A stretch of DNA of 64,000 nucleotides from Sacculina carcini. Its lineage: Eukaryota > Arthropoda > Thecostraca > Sacculinidae. Within the stretch, counting starts at the first letter, position 1, and each line of letters begins with the position of its first letter. The notes beneath the pieces were generated by a model. It had not been told where the DNA came from and did not search any database. It saw nothing but the letters and a program-made list of their open reading frames with translations. The DNA is taken from the NCBI GenBank assembly GCA_916048095.2, contig OU696596.1, positions 372,001 through 436,000 on the forward strand, given 5' to 3'. Positions 13,601 through 25,978 of this stretch are shown here, in pieces. The position numbers and the translations under genes are program-made.

Positions 13601-15937
13601 TAAGTGTTACCTAAGTGTGCCCTAAGTGTTACCTAAGTGTGCCCTAAGTGTTACCTAAGTGTGCCCTAAGTGTTACCTAAGTGTGCCCTAAGTGTTACCC
13701 AAGTGTGCCCTAAGTGTTACCTAAGTGTGCCCTAAGTGTTACCTAAGTGTGCCCCAAGTGTTACCTAAGTGTGCCCTAAGTGTTAACTAAGTGTTACCTA
13801 AGTGTGCCCTAAGTGTTACCTAAGTGTGCCCTAACTGTTACCTAAGTGTGCCCTAACTGTTACCTAAGTGTGCCCTAAGTGTTACCTAAGTGTGCCCTAA
13901 GTGTTACCTAAGTGTTACCTAAGTGTGCCCTAAGTGTTACCTAAGTGTGCCCTAAGTGTTACCTAAGTGTGCCCTAAGTGTTACCTAAGTGTGCTCTAAG
14001 TGTTACCTAAGTGTGCCCTAAGTGTTACCTAAGTGTGCCCTAAGTGTTACCTAAGTGTACCCTAAGTGTTACCTAAGTGTGGCCTAAGTGTTACCTAAGT
14101 GTGCCCCAAGTGTTACCTAAGTGTGCCCTAAGTGTTAACTAAGTGTTACCTGAGTGTGCCCTAAGTGTTACCTAAGTGTACCCTAAGTGTTACCTAAGAG
14201 TTACCTAAGTGTTACATAAGTGTTACCTAAGTGTGCCCTAAGTGTTACCCAAGTGTTACCTAAGTGTTCCCTAAGTGTTATCTAAGTGTGCCCTAAGTGT
14301 TACCTAAGTGTGCCCTAAATGTTACCCAAGTGTGCCCTAAGTGTTACCTAAGTGTGCCCCAAGTGTTACCTAAGTGTGCCCTAAGTGTTACCTAAGTGTA
14401 CCCTAAGTGTTACCTAAGTGTTACCTAAGTGTGCCCTAAGTGTTACCCAAGTGTGCCCTAAGTGTTACCTAAGTGTGCCCCAAGTGTTACCTAAGTTTGC
14501 CCTAAGTGTTAACTAAGTGTTACCTAAGTGTGCCCTAAGTGTTACCTAAGTGTGCCCTAAGTGTTACCTAAGTGTTACCTAAGTTTTACCTAAGTGTTAC
14601 CTAAGTGTGCCCTAAGTGTTACCTAAGTGTTACCTAAGTGTTACCTAAGTGTTACCTAAGTGTTACCTAAGTGTTACCTAAGTGTTACCTAAGTGTGCCC
14701 TAAGTGTTACCTAAGTGTGCCCTAAGTGTTACCTAAGTGTGCCCTAAGTGTTACCTAAGTGTGCCCTAAGTGTTACCTAAGTGTGCCCTAAGTGTTACCT
14801 AAGTGTACCCTTAGTGTTACCTAAGTGTTACCTAAGTGTTGCCTAAGTGTTAACTAAGTGTTACCTAAGTGTGCCCTAAGTGTTACCTAAGTGTGCCCTA
14901 AGTGTTACCTAAGTGTGCCCTAAGTGTTACCTAAGTGTGCCCTAAGTGTTACCTAAGTGTGCCCTAAGTGTTACCTAAGTGTGCTTTAAGTGTTACCTAA
15001 GTGTGCCCTAAGTGTTACCTAAGTGTGCCCTAAGTGTTACCTAAGTGTACCCTAAGTGTTACCTAAGTGTGGCCTAAGTGTTACCTAAGTGTGCCCTAAG
15101 TGTTACCTAAGTGTGCCCTAAGTGTTAACTAAGTGTTACCTAAGTGTGCCCTAAGTGTTAGCTAAGTGTACCATGAGTGTTACCTAAGTGTTACCTAAGT
15201 GTTACCTAAGTGTTACCTAAGAGTTACCTAAGTGTTACATATGTGTTACCTAAGTGTGCCCTAAGTGTTACCTAAGTGTGCGCTAAGTGTTACCTAAGTG
15301 TTACCTAAGTGTGCCCTAAGTGTTACCTAAGTGTGCCCTAAGTGTTACCTAAGTGTGCCCTAAGTGTTACCTAAGTGTGCCCTAAGTGTTACCCAAGTGT
15401 GCCCTAAGTGTTACCTAAGTGTGCCCTAAGTGTTACCTAAGTGTGCCCCAAGTGTTACCTAAGTGTGCCCTAAGTGTTAACTAAGTGTTACCTAAGTGTG
15501 CCCTAAGTGTTACCTAAGTGTGCCCTAACTGTTACCTAAGTGTGCCCTAACTGTTACCTAAGTGTGCCCTAAGTGTTACCTAAGTGTGCCCTAAGTGTTA
15601 CCTAAGTGTTACCTAAGTGTGCCCTAAGTGTTACCCAAGTGTTACCTAAGTGTTACCTAAGTGTTACCTAAGTGTTACCTAAGTGTTACCTAAGTGTTAC
15701 CTAAGTGTGCCCTAAGTGTTACCTAAGTGTGCCCTAACTGTTACCTAAGTGTGCCCTAACTGTTACCTAAGTGTGCCCTAAGTGTTACCTAAGTGTGCCC
15801 TAAGTGTTACCTAAGTGTACCCTTAGTGTTACCTAAGTGTTACCTAAGTGTTAACTAAGTGTTACTTAAGTGTTACCCAAGTGTGCCCTAAGTGTTACCT
15901 AAGTGTGCCCTAAGTGTTACCTAAGTGTGCCCTAAGT

Positions 15938-18900
15938 GTTACCGAAGTGTACCCTAAGTGTTACCTAAGTGTTACCTAAGTGTTACCTAAGTGTTACCCA
16001 AGTGTTACCTAAGTGTGCCCTAAGTGTTACCTAAGTGTGCCCTAAGTGTGCCCTAAGTGTTACCTAAGTGTACCCTTAGTGTTACCCAAGTGTTACCTAA
16101 GTGTTACCTAAGTGTTACCTAAGTGTGCCTTAAGTGTTACCTAAGTGTGCCCTAAGTGTTACCTAAGTGTGCCCTAAGTGTTACCCAAGTGTGCCCTAAG
16201 TGTTACCCAAGTGTGCCCTAAGTGTTACCTAAGTGTGCCCTAAGTGTGCCCTAAGTGTTACCTAAGTGTACCATAAGTGTTACCTAAGTGTTACCTAAGT
16301 GTTACCTAAGTGTTACCTAAGTGTTACCTAAGAGTTACCTAAGTGTTACATAAGTGTTACCTAAGTGTGCCCTAAGTGTTACCTAAGTGTGCCCTAAGTG
16401 TTACCTAAGTGTGCCCTAAGTGTTACCTAAGTGTGCCCTAAGTGTTACCTAAGTGTGCCCTAAGTGTTACCTAAGTGTGCCCTAAGTGTTAACTAAGTGT
16501 TACCTAAGTGTGCCCTAAGTGTTACCTAAGTGTGCCCTAACTGTTACCTAAGTGTGCCCTAACTGTTACCTAAGTGTGCCCTAAGTGTTACCTAAGTGTG
16601 CCCTAAGTGTTACCTAAGTGTTACCTAAGTGTGCCCTAAGTGTTACCCAAGTGTTACCTAAGTGTTACCTAAGTGTTACCTAAGTGTTACCTAAGTATTA
16701 CCTAAGTGTTACCTAAGTGTGCCCTAAGTGTTACCTAAGTGTGCCCTAACTGTTACCTAAGTGTGCCCTAACTGTTACCTAAGTGTGCCCTAAGTGTTAC
16801 CTAAGTGTGCCCTAAGTGTTACCTAAGTGTACCCTTAGTGTTACCTAAGTGTTACCTAAGTGTTAACTAAGTGTTACTTAAGTGTTACCCAAGTGTGCCC
16901 TAAGTGTTACCTAAGTGTGCCCTAAGTGTTACCTAAGTGTGCCCTAAGTGTTACCGAAGTGTACCCTAAGTGTTACCTAAGTGTTACCTAAGTGTTACCT
17001 AAGTGTTACCCAAGTGTTACCTAAGTGTGCCCTAAGTGTTACCTAAGTGTGCCCTAAGTGTGCCCTAAGTGTTACCTAAGTGTACCCTTAGTGTTACCCA
17101 AGTGTTACCTAAGTGTTACCTAAGTGTTACCTAAGTGTGCCTTAAGTGTTACCTAAGTGTGCCCTAAGTGTTACCTAAGTGTGCCCTAAGTGTTACCCAA
17201 GTGTGCCCTAAGTGTTACCCAAGTGTGCCCTAAGTGTTACCTAAGTGTGCCCTAAGTGTGCCCTAAGTGTTACCTAAGTGTACCATAAGTGTTACCTAAG
17301 TGTTACCTAAGTGTTACCTAAGTGTTACCTAAGTGTTACCTAAGAGTTACCTAAGTGTTACATAAGTGTTACCTAAGTGTGCCCTAAGTGTTACCTAAGT
17401 GTGCCCTAAGTGTTACCTAAGTGTGCCCTAAGTGTTACCTAAGTGTGCCCTAAGTGTTACCTAAGTGTGCCCTAAGTGTGCCCTAAGTGTTACCTAAGTG
17501 TACCATAAGTGTTACCTAAGTGTTACCTAAGTGTTACCTAAGTGTTACCTAAGTGTTACCTAAGTGTTACCTAAGTGTTACCCAAGTGTTACCTAAGTGT
17601 GCCCTAAGTGTTACCTAAGTGTGCCCTAAGTGTGCCCTAAGTGTTACCTAAGTGTACCCTTAGTGTTACCCAAGTGTTACCTAAGTGTTAACTAAGTGTT
17701 ACCTAAGTGTGCCCTAAGTGTTACCTAAGTGTGCCCTAAGTGTTAAGTGTGCCCTAAGTGTGTCCTAACTGTTACCTAAGTGTGCCCTAACTGTTACCTA
17801 AGTGTGCCCTAAGTGTTACCTAAGTGTGCCCTAAGTGTTACCTAAGTGTACCCTTAGTGTTACCTAAGTGTTACCTAAGTGTTAACTAAGTGTTACTTAA
17901 GTGTTACCCAAGTGTGCCCTAAGTGTTACCTAAGTGTACCATGAGTGTTACCTAAGTGTTACCTAAGTGTTACCTAAGTGTTACCTAAGAGTTACCTAAG
18001 TGTTACATATGTGTTACCTAAGTGTGCCCTAAGTGTTACCTAAGTGTGCGCTAAGTGTTACCTAAGTGTTACCTAAGTGTGCCCTAAGTGTTACCTAAGT
18101 GTGCCCTAAGTGTTACCTAAGTGTGCCCTAAGTGTTACCTAAGTGTACCCTTAGTGTTACCCAAGTGTTACCTAAGTGTTACCTAAGTGTTACCTAAGTG
18201 TGCCTTAAGTGTTACCTAAGTGTGCCCTAAGTGTTACCTAAGTGTGCCCTAAGTGTTACCCAAGTGTGCCCTAAGTGTTACCCAAGTGTGCCCTAAGTGT
18301 TACCTAAGTGTTACCCAAGTGTTACCTAAGTGTTACCTAAGTGTTACCTAAGTGTTACCTAAGTATTACCTAAGTGTTACCTAAGTGTGCCCTAAGTGTT
18401 ACCTAAGTGTGCCCTAACTGTTACCTAAGTGTGCCCTAACTGTTACCTAAGTGTGCCCTAAGTGTTACCTAAGTGTGCCCTAAGTGTTACCTAAGTGTAC
18501 CCTTAGTGTTACCTAAGTGTTACCTAAGTGTTAACTAAGTGTTACTTAAGTGTTACCCAAGTGTGCCCTAAGTGTTACCTAAGTGTGCCCTAAGTGTTAC
18601 CTAAGTGTGCCCTAAGTGTTACCGAAGTGTACCCTAAGTGTTACCTAAGTGTTACCTAAGTGTTACCTAAGTGTTACCCAAGTGTTACCTAAGTGTGCCC
18701 TAAGTGTTACCTAAGTGTGCCCTAAGTGTGCCCTAAGTGTTACCTAAGTGTACCCTTAGTGTTACCCAAGTGTTACCTAAGTGTTACCTAAGTGTTACCT
18801 AAGTGTGCCTTAAGTGTTACCTAAGTGTGCCCTAAGTGTTACCTAAGTGTGCCCTAAGTGTTACCCAAGTGTGCCCTAAGTGTTACCTAAGTGTGCCCTA

Positions 18901-21900
18901 AGTGTTACCTAAGTGTGCCCTAAGTGTGCCCTAAGTGTTACCTAAGTGTACCATAAGTGTTACCTAAGTGTTACCTAAGTGTTACCTAAGTGTTACCTAA
19001 GTGTTACCTAAGAGTTACCTAAGTGTTACATAAGTGTTACCTAAGTGTGCCCTAAGTGTTACCTAAGTGTGCCCTAAGTGTTACCTAAGTGTGCCCTAAG
19101 TGTTACCTAAGTGTGCCCTAAGTGTTACCTAAGTGTGCCCTAAGTGTGCCCTAAGTGTTACCTAAGTGTACCATAAGTGTTACCTAAGTGTTACCTAAGT
19201 GTTACCTAAGTGTTACCTAAGTGTTACCTAAGTGTTACCTAAGTGTTACCCAAGTGTTACCTAAGTGTGCCCTAAGTGTTACCTAAGTGTGCCCTAAGTG
19301 TGCCCTAAGTGTTACCTAAGTGTACCCTTAGTGTTACCTAAGTGTTACCTAAGTGTTAACTAAGTGTTACCTAAGTGTGCCCTAAGTGTTACCTAAGTGT
19401 GCCCTAAGTGTTAAGTGTGCCCTAAGTGTGTCCTAACTGTTACCTAAGTGTGCCCTAACTGTTACCTAAGTATGCCCTAAGTGTTACCTAAGTGTGCCCT
19501 AAGTGTTACCTAAGTGTGGCCTAAGTGTTACCTAAGTGTGCCCCAAGTGTTACCTAAGTGTGCCCTAAGTGTTAACTAAGTGTTACCTAAGTGTGCCCTA
19601 AGTGTTACCTAAGTGTACCATAAGTGTTACCTAAGTGTTACCTAAGTGTTACCTAAGTGTTACCTAAGAGTTACCTAAGTGTTACATATGTGTTACCTAA
19701 GTGTGCCCTAAGTGTTACCTAAGTGTGCGCTAAGTGTTACCTAAGTGTTACCTAAGTGTGCCCTAAGTGTTACCTAAGTGTGCCCTAAGTGTTACCTAAG
19801 AGTTACCTAAGTGTTACATAAGTGTTACCTAAGTGTGCCCTAAGTGTTACCTAAGTGTGCCCTAAGTGTTACCTAAGTGTGCCCTAAGTGTTACCTAAGT
19901 GTGCCCTAAGTGTTACCTAAGTGTGCCCTAAGTGTGCCCTAAGTGTTACCTAAGTGTACCATAAGTGTTACCTAAGTGTTACCTAAGTGTTACCTAAGTG
20001 TTACCTAAGTGTTACCTAAGTGTTACCTAAGTGTTACCTAAGTGTTACCTAAGTGTGCCCTAAGTGTTACCTAAGTGTGCCCTAAGTGTGCCCTAAGTGT
20101 TACCTAAGTGTACCCTTAGTGTTACCCAAGTGTTACCTAAGTGTTAACTAAGTGTTACCTAAGTGTGCCCTAAGTGTTACCTAAGTGTGCCCTAAGTGTT
20201 AAGTGTGCCCTAAGTGTGTCCTAACTGTTACCTAAGTGTGCCCTAACTGTTACCTAAGTATGCCCTAAGTGTTACCTAAGTGTGCCCTAAGTGTTACCTA
20301 AGTGTGGCCTAAGTGTTACCTAAGTGTGCCCCAAGTGTTACCTAAGTGTGCCCTAAGTGTTAACTAAGTGTTACCTAAGTGTGCCCTAAGTGTTACCTAA
20401 GTGTACCATAAGTGTTACCTAAGTGTTACCTAAGTGTTACCTAAGTGTTACCTAAGAGTTACCTAAGTGTTACATATGTGTTACCTAAGTGTGCCCTAAG
20501 TGTTACCTAAGTGTGCGCTAAGTGTTACCTAAGTGTTATCTAAGTGTGCCCTAAGTGTTACCTAAGTGTGCCCTAAGTGTTACCTAAGTTTGCCCTAAGT
20601 GTTACCTAAGTGTGCCCTAAGTGTTACCCAAGTGTGCCCTAAGTGTTACCTAAGTGTGCCCTAAGTGTTACCTAAGTGTGCCCCAAGTGTTACCTAAGTG
20701 TGCCCTAAGTGTTAACTAAGTGTTACCTAAGTGTGCCCTAAGTGTTACCTAAGTGTGCCCTAAGTGTTACCTAAGTGTTACCTAAGTGTTACCTAAGTGT
20801 TACCTAAGTGTGCCCTAAGTGTTACCCAAGTGTTACCTAAGTGTTACCTAAGTGTTACCTAAGTGTTACCTAAGTGTTACCTAAGTATTACCTAAGTGTT
20901 ACCTAAGTGTGCCCTAAGTGTTACCTAAGTGTGCCCTAACTGTTACCTAAGTGTGCCCTAACTGTTACCTAAGTGTGCCCTAAGTGTTACCTAAGTGTGC
21001 CCTAAGTGTTACCTAAGTGTACCCTTAGTGTTACCTAAGTGTTACCTAAGTGTTAACTAAGTGTTACTTAAGTGTTACCTAAGTGTGCCCTAAGTGTTAC
21101 CTAAGTGTGCCCTAAGTGTGCCCTAAGTGTTACCTAAGTGTACCATAAGTGTTACCTAAGTATGCCCTAAGTGTTACCTAAGTGTGCCCTAAGTGTTACC
21201 TAAGTGTGGCCTAAGTGTTACCTAAGTGTGCCCCAAGTGTTACCTAAGTGTGCCCTAAGTGTTAACTAAGTGTTACCTAAGTGTGCCCTAAGTGTTACCT
21301 AAGTGTACCATAAGTGTTACCTAAGTGTTACCTAAGTGTTACCTAAGAGTTACCTAAGTGTTACATATGTGTTACCTAAGTGTGCCCTAAGTGTTACCTA
21401 AGTGTGCGCTAAGTGTTACCTAAGTGTTATCTAAGTGTGCCCTAAGTGTTACCTAAGTGTGCCCTAAGTGTTACCTAAGTTTGCCCTAAGTGTTACCTAA
21501 GTGTGCCCTAAGTGTTACCCAAGTGTGCCCTAAGTGTTACCTAAGTGTGCCCTAAGTGTTACCTAAGTGTGCCCCAAGTGTTACCTAAGTGTGCCCTAAG
21601 TGTTAACTAAGTGTTACCTAAGTGTGCCCTAAGTGTTACCTAAGTGTGCCCTAAGTGTTACCTAAGTGTTACCTAAGTGTTACCTAAGTGTTACCTAAGT
21701 GTGCCCTAAGTGTTACCCAAGTGTTACCTAAGTGTTACCTAAGTGTTACCTAAGTGTTACCTAAGTGTTACCTAAGTATTACCTAAGTGTTACCTAAGTG
21801 TGCCCTAAGTGTTACCTAAGTGTGCCCTTAGTGTTACCCAAGTGTTACCTAAGTGTTACCTAAGTGTTACCCAAGTGTGCCCTAAGTGTTACCTAAGTGT

Positions 21901-24380
21901 GCCCTAAGTGTTACCTAAGTGTGCCCTAAGTGTTACCTAAGTGTGCCCTAAGTGTTACCCAAGTGTGCCCTAAGTGTTACCCAAGTGTGCCCTAAGTGTT
22001 ACCTAAGTGTGCCCTAAGTGTGCCCTAAGTGTTACCTAAGTGTACCATAAGTGTTACCTAAGTGTTACCTAAGTGTTACCTAAGTGTTACCTAAGTGTTA
22101 CCTAAGAGTTACCTAAGTGTTACATAAGTGTTACCTAAGTGTGCCCTAAGTGTTACCTAAGTGTGCCCTAAGTGTTACCTAAGTGTGCCCTAAGTGTTAC
22201 CTAAGTGTGCCCTAAGTGTTACCTAAGTGTGCCCTAAGTGTTACCTAAGTGTGCCCTAAGTGTTAACTAAGTGTTACCTAAGTGTGCCCTAAGTGTTACC
22301 TAAGTGTGCCCTAACTGTTACCTAAGTGTGCCCTAACTGTTACCTAAGTGTGCCCTAAGTGTTACCTAAGTGTGCCCTAAGTGTTACCTAAGTGTTACCT
22401 AAGTGTGCCCTAAGTGTTACCCAAGTGTTACCTAAGTGTTACCTAAGTGTTACCTAAGTGTTACCTAAGTATTACCTAAGTGTTACCTAAGTGTGCCCTA
22501 AGTGTTACCTAAGTGTGCCCTAACTGTTACCTAAGTGTGCCCTAACTGTTACCTAAGTGTGCCCTAAGTGTTACCTAAGTGTGCCCTAAGTGTTACCTAA
22601 GTGTACCCTTAGTGTTACCTAAGTGTTACCTAAGTGTTAACTAAGTGTTACTTAAGTGTTACCCAAGTGTGCCCTAAGTGTTACCTAAGTGTGCCCTAAG
22701 TGTTACCTAAGTGTGCCCTAAGTGTTACCGAAGTGTACCCTAAGTGTTACCTAAGTGTTACCTAAGTGTTACCTAAGTGTTACCCAAGTGTTACCTAAGT
22801 GTGCCCTAAGTGTTACCTAAGTGTGCCCTAAGTGTGCCCTAAGTGTTACCTAAGTGTACCCTTAGTGTTACCCAAGTGTTACCTAAGTGTTACCTAAGTG
22901 TTACCTAAGTGTGCCTTAAGTGTTACCTAAGTGTGCCCTAAGTGTTACCTAAGTGTGCCCTAAGTGTTACCTAAGTGTGCCCTAAGTGTTACCCAAGTGT
23001 GCCCTAAGTGTTACCTAAGTGTGCCCTAAGTGTGCCCTAAGTGTTACCTAAGTGTACCATAAGTGTTACCTAAGTGTTACCTAAGTGTTACCTAAGTGTT
23101 ACCTAAGTGTTACCTAAGAGTTACCTAAGTGTTACATAAGTGTTACCTAAGTGTGCCCTAAGTGTTACCTAAGTGTGCCCTAAGTGTTACCTAAGTGTGC
23201 CCTAAGTGTTACCTAAGTGTGCCCTAAGTGTGCCCTAAGTGTTACCTAAGTGTACCATAAGTGTTACCTAAGTGTTACCTAAGTGTTACCTAAGTGTTAC
23301 CTAAGTGTTACCTAAGTGTTACCTAAGTGTTACCCAAGTGTTACCTAAGTGTGCCCTAAGTGTTACCTAAGTGTGCCCTAAGTGTGCCCTAAGTGTTACC
23401 TAAGTGTACCCTTAGTGTTACCCAAGTGTTACCTAAGTGTTAACTAAGTGTTACCTAAGTGTGCCCTAAGTGTTACCTAAGTGTGCCCTAAGTGTTAAGT
23501 GTGCCCTAAGTGTGTCCTAACTGTTACCTAAGTGTGCCCTAACTGTTACCTAAGTGTGCCCTAAGTGTTACCTAAGTGTGCCCTAAGTGTTACCTAAGTG
23601 TACCCTTAGTGTTACCTAAGTGTTACCTAAGTGTTAACTAAGTGTTACTTAAGTGTTACCCAAGTGTGCCCTAAGTGTTACCTAAGTGTACCATGAGTGT
23701 TACCTAAGTGTTACCTAAGTGTTACCTAAGTGTTACCTAAGAGTTACCTAAGTGTTACATATGTGTTACCTAAGTGTGCCCTAAGTGTTACCTAAGTGTG
23801 CGCTAAGTGTTACCTAAGTGTTACCTAAGTGTGCCCTAAGTGTTACCTAAGTGTGCCCTAAGTGTTACCTAAGTGTGCCCTAAGTGTTACCTAAGTGTAC
23901 CCTTAGTGTTACCCAAGTGTTACCTAAGTGTTACCTAAGTGTTACCTAAGTGTGCCTTAAGTGTTACCTAAGTGTGCCCTAAGTGTTACCTAAGTGTGCC
24001 CTAAGTGTTACCCAAGTGTGCCCTAAGTGTTACCCAAGTGTGCCCTAAGTGTTACCTAAGTGTTACCCAAGTGTTACCTAAGTGTTACCTAAGTGTTACC
24101 TAAGTGTTACCTAAGTATTACCTAAGTGTTACCTAAGTGTGCCCTAAGTGTTACCTAAGTGTGCCCTAACTGTTACCTAAGTGTGCCCTAACTGTTACCT
24201 AAGTGTGCCCTAAGTGTTACCTAAGTGTGCCCTAAGTGTTACCTAAGTGTACCCTTAGTGTTACCTAAGTGTTACCTAAGTGTTAACTAAGTGTTACTTA
24301 AGTGTTACCCAAGTGTGCCCTAAGTGTTACCTAAGTGTGCCCTAAGTGTTACCTAAGTGTGCCCTAAGTGTTACCGAAGT
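15938..24380. repeat. Satellite domain defined by private monomer gttaccgaagt
   Basis: The variant gttaccgaagt was found at five places, 15,938, 16,950, 18,618, 22,724 and 24,370, and I saw it nowhere else in the window. The spacings 16,950 to 18,618 (1,668 bp) and 22,724 to 24,370 (1,646 bp) fit whole monomers plus one 7-bp truncated unit. The interval 18,618 to 24,370 is 5,752 bp, the same offset as other markers in this region. This is a locally amplified block of the array. Confidence 0.75.
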
Positions 24381-25978
24381 GTACCCTAAGTGTTACCTAA
24401 GTGTTACCTAAGTGTTACCTAAGTGTTACCCAAGTGTTACCTAAGTGTGCCCTAAGTGTTACCTAAGTGTGCCCTAAGTGTGCCCTAAGTGTTACCTAAG
24501 TGTACCCTTAGTGTTACCCAAGTGTTACCTAAGTGTTACCTAAGTGTTACCTAAGTGTGCCTTAAGTGTTACCTAAGTGTGCCCTAAGTGTTACCTAAGT
24601 GTGCCCTAAGTGTTACCCAAGTGTGCCCTAAGTGTTACCCAAGTGTGCCCTAAGTGTTACCTAAGTGTGCCCTAAGTGTGCCCTAAGTGTTACCTAAGTG
24701 TACCATAAGTGTTACCTAAGTGTTACCTAAGTGTTACCTAAGTGTTACCTAAGTGTTACCTAAGAGTTACCTAAGTGTTACATAAGTGTTACCTAAGTGT
24801 GCCCTAAGTGTTACCTAAGTGTGCCCTAAGTGTTACCTAAGTGTGCCCTAAGTGTTACCTAAGTGTGCCCTAAGTGTTACCTAAGTGTGCCCTAAGTGTG
24901 CCCTAAGTGTTACCTAAGTGTACCATAAGTGTTACCTAAGTGTTACCTAAGTGTTACCTAAGTGTTACCTAAGTGTTACCTAAGTGTTACCTAAGTGTTA
25001 CCCAAGTGTTACCTAAGTGTGCCCTAAGTGTTACCTAAGTGTGCCCTAAGTGTGCCCTAAGTGTTACCTAAGTGTACCCTTAGTGTTACCCAAGTGTTAC
25101 CTAAGTGTTAACTAAGTGTTACCTAAGTGTGCCCTAAGTGTTACCTAAGTGTGCCCTAAGTGTTAAGTGTGCCCTAAGTGTGTCCTAACTGTTACCTAAG
25201 TGTGCCCTAACTGTTACCTAAGTATGCCCTAAGTGTTACCTAAGTGTGCCCTAAGTGTTACCTAAGTGTGGCCTAAGTGTTACCTAAGTGTGCCCCAAGT
25301 GTTACCTAAGTGTGCCCTAAGTGTTAACTAAGTGTTACCTAAGTGTGCCCTAAGTGTTACCTAAGTGTACCATAAGTGTTACCTAAGTGTTACCTAAGTG
25401 TTACCTAAGTGTTACCTAAGAGTTACCTAAGTGTTACATATGTGTTACCTAAGTGTGCCCTAAGTGTTACCTAAGTGTGCGCTAAGTGTTACCTAAGTGT
25501 TACCTAAGTGTGCCCTAAGTGTTACCTAAGTGTGCCCTAAGTGTTACCTAAGAGTTACCTAAGTGTTACATAAGTGTTACCTAAGTGTGCCCTAAGTGTT
25601 ACCTAAGTGTGCCCTAAGTGTTACCTAAGTGTGCCCTAAGTGTTACCTAAGTGTGCCCTAAGTGTTACCTAAGTGTGCCCTAAGTGTGCCCTAAGTGTTA
25701 CCTAAGTGTACCATAAGTGTTACCTAAGTGTTACCTAAGTGTTACCTAAGTGTTACCTAAGTGTTACCTAAGTGTTACCTAAGTGTTACCCAAGTGTTAC
25801 CTAAGTGTGCCCTAAGTGTTACCTAAGTGTGCCCTAAGTGTGCCCTAAGTGTTACCTAAGTGTACCCTTAGTGTTACCCAAGTGTTACCTAAGTGTTAAC
25901 TAAGTGTTACCTAAGTGTGCCCTAAGTGTTACCTAAGTGTGCCCTAAGTGTTAAGTGTGCCCTAAGTGTGTCCTAACT
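17742..25978. repeat. 5,752-bp segmental duplication inside the satellite
   Basis: The marker combination of a 7-bp unit gttaagt, one B monomer, then gtgtcctaact has its last monomer at 17,760, 19,428 and 20,216, and again at 23,512, 25,180 and 25,968. The spacings are 1,668 and 788 bp in both sets, so the two sets sit exactly 5,752 bp apart. The private monomer gttaccgaagt gives the same offset. Two copies of a block longer than 2.4 kb are therefore present. Exact outer borders and percent identity cannot be set by eye. Confidence 0.8.
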
